Below are positions 13,535 to 18,459 of a stretch of DNA of 18,459 nucleotides, piece after piece. This DNA is from Clostridia bacterium (lineage in GTDB: Bacteria; Bacillota_A; Clostridia; Christensenellales; CAG-138), in contig JAFZJT010000110.1 in NCBI GenBank assembly GCA_017553815.1, positions 1 through 18,459 on the forward strand, given 5' to 3'. The notes under the pieces were generated by a model. It made no database searches, had not been told where the DNA came from, and worked only from the letters and a program-made list of their open reading frames with translations. The position numbers were made by a program, and so were the translations under genes. Within the stretch, counting starts at the first letter, position 1, and each line of letters begins with the position of its first letter.

Positions 13535-15295
13535 TCAGACCTCAAACCCCGCACGGCACAGCTCGCGGTAGAAATCGCAGCGCTCCATGAGTTCGTCGTG
13601 TATGCCGCTGTCGAGGATCTTGCCGTCCTGCAGAACGATGACCTGATCGGCCTTCTGGATCATATCGAAGCTGTGCGCGATCGTGATGACCGTACGGCCC
13701 TGCATCAGATTGTCGATACTTGCTTCCACCTCGCGCGCGGTGCGCGTATCGAGGTTCGCGGTTGCTTCGTCAAGAATCAGGTATTCGGGGTCTTTGATCA
13801 TCGCGCGGGCGATGGACACACGCTGCTGCTCGCCGCCGGACAGTTTGCAGCCGCCGATGCCGACCTCGTAATCCAGACCCTCCGGATGCGCGGCGACGAT
13901 CTCGTCGAGTCCCGCCGCATGGCAGACTGCCATGACCTGTTCTTCCGAAACATCGGAAACGCCGTAGCAGATGTTGTCACGGATCGTGCCCGAGAACAGG
14001 GAAGCATTCTGCGCGACAATACCCATTTTCTCACGCCATGCCGCGAGGTTCAGACCGCTCGCGTTCTCCTCGCCGAAGAGCATTTCGCCGCGCGTATCGG
14101 TATAGAGACGGTCGACGATCTTGATCAGCGTGGATTTGCCGGAGCCATTCGCTCCGACCAGCGCCGTGACCTTGCCCTGCGGAATGCGGCAGGTGATGCC
14201 CTGCAGCGCATCGCGCTCACCGTCGTAGGAGAAACTGACATCGTTCAAAACGATATCCTGCGCCGCTTCGGGCATCGGATTGCCGGAAGCGTTGTCCTCC
14301 TCTTTCTCGTCGTACAACGCGGCAAACTTCGTCGCCTGACCGGCACCGGTGCCGACTGCGGAAATGACGAGACTGACATACATCATCAGACTGCTGATGC
14401 TGCCCGCATAGGTGCTGAAACGAATGAATGTCTGCCCTTCTGTGACCGCGCCGGAGGAATAGTATTTCCAGCCGAACAGGAAGCAGCCGATATAGACGAA
14501 GAACAGAGCCGCATAGGTACTGAGATAATTGAGGAACACACCGGCGACGCCGAACAATTCTGCCTTATAACGGTTCTGCACAAGCTGGTGCGCCTGCTCG
14601 ATTTCGGATTCCTCCGCGCAGGACGCCTTGATCAGCTTGAAATCCGCAAAACGCTCCGACAGGAACGAGGTGAATGCGGACAGGCGGTTGGCGGTGATGA
14701 AGCCGGTTACCAAGAGAATCATCATCGCGATTACGGTCAGCACAATCATGACAACGATACCGATAATCAGCCACACAGACATCGGCGTATTGAAGATGCC
14801 ATTGCCGGATGCCACCACGCCGAGGATCATGGCCAACAGCACCAGCACGATGATGACGAGGGAAAACGGCACCATTGCAGCATCGGTATCGGTTGTTACG
14901 CGGGAGATCACGCGGTTTGGCGATTCCCGATCGAAAAACTCGGTCGGCAGGCGCAGGATCTTGCGCCACAGCTTTCCCTTGACGCGGGTGTTCAGCGTGT
15001 AGTTCGCACGATCCAGCATGTACCCGGCAATTGCGGTGCCGAGAGAAAGAAGGCTGATGACGACATATTTGATAATGGCAGTGGGGTCTGAGAAATCGCC
15101 CGCCGCAATCTGCGAAGTCACGGACGCGACCGTGCCGGAGATTGCATAAAACGCAATGCCCAGCAGCGCCGCGATGATGTATCTGCCCCACGGAATCTTT
15201 ACGCCGCGATAGATATTGCGAAGGGAATGCCCGGTAAACTTGGGACGGTTCTTTTCCTGCGCTTTGGTTTTCGCGTCTACTTCAAAGAGTTTCAT
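13535..15295 (-). CDS. ABC transporter half-subunit, exporter type (permease fused to ATPase), second subunit
   Basis: A 586-residue type IV (ABC-B-like) half-transporter with six predicted membrane helices. Numbered from an upstream in-frame ATG at 15313, the helices are roughly 43-62, 85-100, 151-170, 179-204, 262-282 and 303-322; subtract six for the chosen start. In the same numbering the ATPase has Walker A GANGSGKST at 387-395, Q-loop Gln435, signature LSGGE at 491-495, Walker B YLILDEATANLD at 511-522 with catalytic Glu516, and switch His547. I chose the ATG at 15295 because AAAGGAGG lies seven nt before it, while the ATG at 15313 has no such site. It pairs with the preceding gene as a heterodimer. 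The family exports lipids, peptides, drugs or other hydrophobic compounds, so it is unlikely to be the sugar importer. Confidence 0.92.
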   Translation of the reverse strand: MKLFEVDAKTKAQEKNRPKFTGHSLRNIYRGVKIPWGRYIIAALLGIAFYAISGTVASVTSQIAAGDFSDPTAIIKYVVISLLSLGTAIAGYMLDRANYTLNTRVKGKLWRKILRLPTEFFDRESPNRVISRVTTDTDAAMVPFSLVIIVLVLLAMILGVVASGNGIFNTPMSVWLIIGIVVMIVLTVIAMMILLVTGFITANRLSAFTSFLSERFADFKLIKASCAEESEIEQAHQLVQNRYKAELFGVAGVFLNYLSTYAALFFVYIGCFLFGWKYYSSGAVTEGQTFIRFSTYAGSISSLMMYVSLVISAVGTGAGQATKFAALYDEKEEDNASGNPMPEAAQDIVLNDVSFSYDGERDALQGITCRIPQGKVTALVGANGSGKSTLIKIVDRLYTDTRGEMLFGEENASGLNLAAWREKMGIVAQNASLFSGTIRDNICYGVSDVSEEQVMAVCHAAGLDEIVAAHPEGLDYEVGIGGCKLSGGEQQRVSIARAMIKDPEYLILDEATANLDTRTAREVEASIDNLMQGRTVITIAHSFDMIQKADQVIVLQDGKILDSGIHDELMERCDFYRELCRAGFEV

Positions 15296-15302
15296 ATGTC
15301 CG

Positions 15303-15310
15303 CCTCCTTT
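15303..15310 (-). promoter_or_regulatory. Shine-Dalgarno AAAGGAGG deciding the start of the second ABC gene
   Basis: AAAGGAGG is followed by a 7-nt spacer and ATG at 15293-15295. The upstream in-frame ATG at 15311-15313 overlaps the previous stop codon as ATGA but would place this strong binding site inside the coding sequence. The downstream start is therefore preferred. Confidence 0.75.
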
Positions 15311-17019
15311 CATGCAACTGCGGCAAGCTCTTGATACAACTTGCAGCGCTGCAGCAGTTCCTCATGCCGTCCTTCGTCCACAACGTGTCCGTCGGAGAAT
15401 ACGATGATCTTGTCCGCATTCTTGACGGTGCTGATGTTGTGCGCCACGACAACCATGGTCTTGCCAGCCATCTTCGCGTCGAGCAGCGTCTGAATGCGGT
15501 TGGTCGCACGCACATCCAGCGCAGAGGTGGCTTCGTCGAGCAGCATGATCTCCTGCGGATTCAGCAGCGCGCGCGCCATACAGAGCTTTTGCTTCTGCCC
15601 GCCGGACAGCTTGCCCGCATTGTTGCCGATGTCATACTCGAGTCCGCCGAGCAGCTTGACGAAGGCGTCCGCCTCGGTCTTCTCGAGCGCGTCCCAAAGC
15701 GTTTCATCGCTCGGACGCTCGGTCATACCGTAGCAGAGCAGATCGCGGATGCTGCCGGAAAAACCGGGGGCGTTCTGCGGAACATAAGTGAACAGACTGC
15801 GGAAGGAGCGGATATCATACGCCGAAATCGGCTTGCCGCCCATCCGAATCTCGCCGTTTTCGGGATAGTAGAACTGCTCGATCAGGTTCAGCGCAGTAGA
15901 TTTTCCGCTGCCGCTGTACCCGACAAACGCGGTTTTTTTGCCCCGTTCAATCGTAAACGAAACATTGTCGAGTACCGTATGATCGCCGAAGGACTTCGTC
16001 ACGCCGACAAACTCGATATCGCCGACGCCGCCGACGCGCTTTTCGCCCGGGCGCTCGTCCGGCTGCTCCAGAATCGCGGAGAGGCGGTTGGTTGCGCCCT
16101 GCGCTTCCTTGACCTGTACCCACAGAGCGAGGTGCGCGACAACATACCCGATGAAGTTCCCTGCCAGTACATAGTAGGCGACAAAAGCCGTGCGTTCCAC
16201 GCTGCCGCTGAGTACCATCGTCGCGCCGATCGCAATGACGCCGACCGTCGGAATCAGCGTGACGAGCGAGGTCATTGCGGCGCTGAGGCGGGAAACAAGC
16301 GCTTTGCGCCGTAAAGCGACTTCAAGTTCCTTGATGACGCCTTCGCCGGAGTCGGATTCCTTCTGCTGGTTGTTGTAAGACTTGATGATCGGCATGTTGT
16401 TGATCTTCTCCGCAAGGCGGGCGGTCAGGCGGCTGATCGCTCCCTGCGCCGCATCGGCTCTGCCGAACGTCAACCGACCCATGATGATGCTGCCGATGAT
16501 CGTCACCGGAATCGAAAGCAGCATGATCCAGCCGAGCGTCGTGTTGTAATTGCGGAACACCTTAATCAATGCGCCGATCATGTAATAGATGCGCGGGAGT
16601 TCGTCGATCACAAGCGTCAGCATCAGTCCGGACAGCAGCGTCGTATCCGTCGTAATACGGGTTACCATTTCGCGCGGATCGCTGTGCTCGATTTCCTCCA
16701 TACGAAGATAAAAGATCTTGTCCACGGAGAGGAGCTGCATGTTCCGGTTAATGATGGCCTGCGCGACGTTTTTTGTGAGGATCGCGGCTACGCTGAGCAA
16801 GATATTGCCCATGCCGAACCAGAAGATAATCAGCAGTGTTTTTTGCTCGACGCCGTCGACGAGCGTTGCGACATAGTCCGGCATTTTCAGATTGATATAC
16901 GACGCAGCCGCATTGCAGGCGAACGCCGCAATCATCAGGACATACGGCAGATGCGATGCGTGCAGCATCTCAAAGAATCGACGCCAGATGCCCTTTTGCG
17001 ATTTGTTTCTCTGTTTCAT
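15310..17019 (-). CDS. ABC transporter half-subunit, exporter type (permease fused to ATPase), first subunit
   Basis: A 569-residue half-transporter with an N-terminal membrane domain (helices near 26-42, 62-82, 131-150, 163-180, 249-270 and 277-300) and a C-terminal ATPase. The ATPase has Walker A GYSGSGKS at 367-374, Q-loop Gln415, signature LSGGQ at 471-475, Walker B IMLLDEATSALD at 491-502 with catalytic Glu496, and switch His527. Both subunits of the pair keep consensus signature and Walker B residues, so both ATP sites look competent; many heterodimeric exporters have one degenerate site. It is the first gene of the operon. AGGGGGT lies five nt before the ATG, and a promoter-like site is found about 75 nt upstream of the start codon. 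Substrate is unknown; export of a catabolic by-product or aglycone would fit the neighbours. Confidence 0.93.
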   Translation of the reverse strand: MKQRNKSQKGIWRRFFEMLHASHLPYVLMIAAFACNAAASYINLKMPDYVATLVDGVEQKTLLIIFWFGMGNILLSVAAILTKNVAQAIINRNMQLLSVDKIFYLRMEEIEHSDPREMVTRITTDTTLLSGLMLTLVIDELPRIYYMIGALIKVFRNYNTTLGWIMLLSIPVTIIGSIIMGRLTFGRADAAQGAISRLTARLAEKINNMPIIKSYNNQQKESDSGEGVIKELEVALRRKALVSRLSAAMTSLVTLIPTVGVIAIGATMVLSGSVERTAFVAYYVLAGNFIGYVVAHLALWVQVKEAQGATNRLSAILEQPDERPGEKRVGGVGDIEFVGVTKSFGDHTVLDNVSFTIERGKKTAFVGYSGSGKSTALNLIEQFYYPENGEIRMGGKPISAYDIRSFRSLFTYVPQNAPGFSGSIRDLLCYGMTERPSDETLWDALEKTEADAFVKLLGGLEYDIGNNAGKLSGGQKQKLCMARALLNPQEIMLLDEATSALDVRATNRIQTLLDAKMAGKTMVVVAHNISTVKNADKIIVFSDGHVVDEGRHEELLQRCKLYQELAAVA

Positions 17020-17054
17020 CGGAACCCCCTTGTTTTCCTTATTGTTTTTATTGT

Positions 17055-17077
17055 CGCAGACGATCGAAGCGTCTGCG
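17055..17077 (-). promoter_or_regulatory. leader hairpin upstream of the ABC-led operon
   Basis: A perfect 8-bp inverted repeat CGCAGACG/CGTCTGCG (17055-17062 with 17070-17077) has a 7-nt loop. It falls between the predicted transcription start (near 17085) and the ribosome binding site (17024-17030), so it would be in the 5' leader RNA. It has no following T-run on the minus strand and is therefore not a simple terminator. It could be an operator for a dimeric repressor or an RNA structure. Confidence 0.5.
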
Positions 17078-17091
17078 TTGCCATCGTCTGT

Positions 17092-17120
17092 ATTTTACCT
17101 TATTTTTACAAACCTGTCTG
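17092..17120 (-). promoter_or_regulatory. sigma-A-like promoter of the operon
   Basis: Read on the minus strand, the -35 hexamer CAGACA (17115-17120, four of six consensus bases) and the -10 hexamer TAAAAT (17092-17097, five of six) are separated by exactly 17 nt. The region is AT-rich and lies in the only long gap upstream of the ten-gene run. A transcription start near 17085 would give a leader of about 65 nt. Confidence 0.5.
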
Positions 17121-17221
17121 TCTGAAATTTGATACTTTTATCCTAAATATGATATTTTCCACGGCGTTTTCCGATGTCTTCCCGCACAGCGGAAACGGGG
17201 AAAGCACTCCGCGGTTTTCCC

Positions 17222-17261
17222 AAAAAAAACCTCGCGCCAAGTCCGACGGGAGATGGCGCGA
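17222..17261 (-). terminator. rho-independent terminator after the Ig-repeat protein gene
   Basis: On the minus strand an 8-bp stem TCGCGCCA/TGGCGCGA (17254-17261 with 17232-17239) with a 14-nt loop is followed by GG and eight T (17222-17229). It lies about 85 nt after the stop codon and separates the Ig-repeat gene from the operon. Together with the promoter-like site and leader hairpin, it accounts for most of the 324-nt gap 17020-17343, in which I see no gene. Confidence 0.88.
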
Positions 17262-17343
17262 AGATTGAGGGGGTATGCTGCGGAGCGGGAGGAGAACCGG
17301 CTCATAGTCTTCCGGCGCGGACCGCAGCCGATCATATTCCCTT

Positions 17344-18459
17344 TCAGCCGCCGAGCGTTACATCGCTGCCGTCAAAGGCGGAAAGTGCAACGCTGCCTGC
17401 GACTGCGTCGTATTCAATTGGAGTATCGGTCAGCATACCGGAGATATGCGCGTTCACCGTACCGTTTGCAAAGGTCAGTGTAACGGTCGCATTGTACACG
17501 GTCGCCGCTGCCGTCGCCGTCGCTTCATCGAGGCCGAGCATCTGATAGAAGGCTTTACCGGCTTCGCTGAAGAAATTCGCCGTTCCGGTCGAGAACGTCA
17601 CCGTCCCGTTCTCCACGGTGTAAGAAACGGTCAGTGCGCCTTGCTGCGCAAACGGGAAATCGCTGTACGAGAACGTCAAACCGTTGACGGTCAGTTTTCC
17701 GGTAATCGGCTCGTTTACCTCCGAGCCGGCCGCCTTCACGGTTACCGTACAGGTTGCTTCAAATCCGCCGTCCTCGGTCTTCGCCGTAATCACCGCGACG
17801 CCTTCCGCTACGCCGATGACTGTGCCGTTCGTGACGGTTGCAACACTCTCATCGCTGCTGCTCCAGAGCACGGCCCTGTTGCCCGCGTTCTCAGGCAGAA
17901 CCGTTGCCGTCAATGCAGCGGTCGCCGTCGCATAATTGCTCCAATCTGCGGCAAGCGGTTCCAGCGTCAGTTCCGTTTGATCGAGGGTGATGCCGAAAAC
18001 TGCAGGCGCGTCTGGATCGACTTCGGGCGTCTTCACGGTTACCGTACAAGTTGCTTCAAATCCGCCGTCCTCGGTCTTCGCCGTGATCACCGCGACGCCT
18101 TCCGCTACGCCGATGACCGTGCCGTTCGTGACAGTTGCAACACTCTCATCGCTGCTGCTCCAGAGCACGGTCTTGTTGCCCGCGTTCTCGGGCAGAACCG
18201 TTGCCGTCAGTGCAGCGGTCGCCGTCGCATAATTGCTCCAATCTGCGGCAAGCGGTTCCAGCGTCAATTCCGTTTGATCGAGGGTGATGCCGGAAACCGC
18301 GGGCGCGTCGGGATCGACTTCGGGCGCCTTCACGGTTACCGTACAGGTTGACTCAAATCCGCCGTCCTCGGTCTTCGCCGTGATCACCGCGACGCCTTCC
18401 GCTATGCCGACTACCAAACCGTCCGTTACCGTCGCAACGCTCTCATCGCTGCTGCTCCA
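17344..18459 (-). CDS. 3' part of a large Ig-like (BIG2-type) repeat protein; runs off the window
   Basis: The last 371 residues of a protein whose frame is open to the right edge, so the N-terminus and any signal peptide are missing. It contains one partial and two full 99-residue repeats of a bacterial Ig-like domain, with conserved blocks [34 protein letters not shown] and [12 protein letters not shown]. Such repeats usually extend a surface or secreted protein away from the cell. From about residue 252 a different, Ser/Thr/Ala-rich domain of about 120 residues closes the chain. It has no LPxTG motif, no membrane helix and no SLH domain, so the anchor, if any, must lie upstream. It ends just before a terminator and is probably not part of the catabolic operon. 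Function is unknown; adhesion or carbohydrate binding is possible. Confidence 0.85.
   Translation of the reverse strand, partial: WSSSDESVATVTDGLVVGIAEGVAVITAKTEDGGFESTCTVTVKAPEVDPDAPAVSGITLDQTELTLEPLAADWSNYATATAALTATVLPENAGNKTVLWSSSDESVATVTNGTVIGVAEGVAVITAKTEDGGFEATCTVTVKTPEVDPDAPAVFGITLDQTELTLEPLAADWSNYATATAALTATVLPENAGNRAVLWSSSDESVATVTNGTVIGVAEGVAVITAKTEDGGFEATCTVTVKAAGSEVNEPITGKLTVNGLTFSYSDFPFAQQGALTVSYTVENGTVTFSTGTANFFSEAGKAFYQMLGLDEATATAAATVYNATVTLTFANGTVNAHISGMLTDTPIEYDAVAGSVALSAFDGSDVTLGG
17704..18000 (-). repeat. Ig-like tandem repeat, 297-bp unit, last copy
   Basis: A 297-bp (99-codon) unit directly next to an almost identical unit at 18001-18297. Counting by eye I find about 14 base differences between the two, many of them silent. 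This copy begins with a VFGITLDQ variant of the common VSGITLDQ start and runs into the different C-terminal domain. Confidence 0.85.
18001..18297 (-). repeat. Ig-like tandem repeat, 297-bp unit, middle copy
   Basis: A complete 99-codon unit running from VSGITLDQ to the linker EVDPDAPA. It is in phase with its neighbours, so loss or gain of a unit would keep the reading frame. Confidence 0.85.
18298..18459 (-). repeat. Ig-like tandem repeat, partial copy at the window edge
   Basis: The C-terminal 54 codons of a further unit, starting at [11 protein letters not shown] and ending in the linker EVDPDAPA. It differs from the other copies at several residues (for example [11 protein letters not shown] instead of [11 protein letters not shown]), so it is more diverged than the inner pair. 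Confidence 0.8.

Noticed and set aside
13448..15091. 547-codon open frame on the plus strand, antisense to the second ABC gene
   Set aside because: It is a mirror of a clear ABC transporter gene. Its translation is rich in His, Arg and Asp with no recognisable domain, and it has no ribosome binding site of the type used elsewhere.
17020..17100. Riboswitch in the operon leader
   Set aside because: The leader is only about 65 nt with one simple hairpin; I recognise no conserved riboswitch core and no paired terminator.
17344..18459. CRISPR array or other short-repeat locus
   Set aside because: The repeats are 297 bp, adjacent, in phase with an open frame and code for Ig-like domains. There are no spacers.

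Overview
The window looks like a chromosomal piece of an anaerobic Gram-positive bacterium of the Clostridia type, probably from a gut or rumen setting. Three things point this way: strong AAAGGAG-type ribosome binding sites before almost every gene, a tRNA-Met fragment with an encoded CCA end whose acceptor and anticodon-loop bases match Firmicutes tRNA-Met(CAT), and a long glycan-catabolic operon of Firmicutes-like families. The species cannot be named from the sequence alone. Every gene I accept is on the minus strand, so transcription runs from high to low coordinates.

Layout in transcription order. The right edge (17344-18459) holds the 3' end of a large protein built from near-identical 99-residue Ig-like (BIG2-type) repeats, closed by a rho-independent terminator (17222-17261). 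A promoter-like site (17092-17120) and a leader hairpin (17055-17077) then precede a run of ten tightly packed genes covering 414-17019. These are two half-transporters of a heterodimeric ABC exporter, a prolyl-oligopeptidase-like alpha/beta hydrolase, a GH78-type alpha-L-rhamnosidase-like enzyme, a pectinacetylesterase/Notum-family hydrolase, a GH3 beta-glycosidase, a beta-lactamase-fold serine hydrolase, a GH94 glycoside phosphorylase, a PfkB-family sugar kinase and a class II ketose-bisphosphate aldolase. Two longer gaps (12048-12158 and 6087-6185) split the run into three blocks. Each gap holds a hairpin whose T-tract lies on the plus, antisense strand.

None of the catabolic enzymes shows a signal peptide, so the pathway appears to be cytoplasmic. 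My reading, which is inference, is that an acylated glycoside is taken up by a transporter outside the window and deacylated by up to three serine hydrolases. GH78 and GH3 would then trim it, GH94 would phosphorolyse it, and the released sugar would enter glycolysis through the kinase and aldolase. The ABC exporter at the head of the operon could remove an aglycone, acyl group or toxic product. No sugar importer, regulator, isomerase or extracellular depolymerase is visible.

The left end (1-413) is AT-rich and contains the 3' half of a tRNA-Met gene (65-109) followed by its own terminator (13-53). This is the expected scar where an integrative element has displaced the end of a tRNA gene. The geometry puts the element on the side of the catabolic operon. 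A short reading frame between the scar and the operon may be a decayed integrase tail, but the evidence for that is weak.
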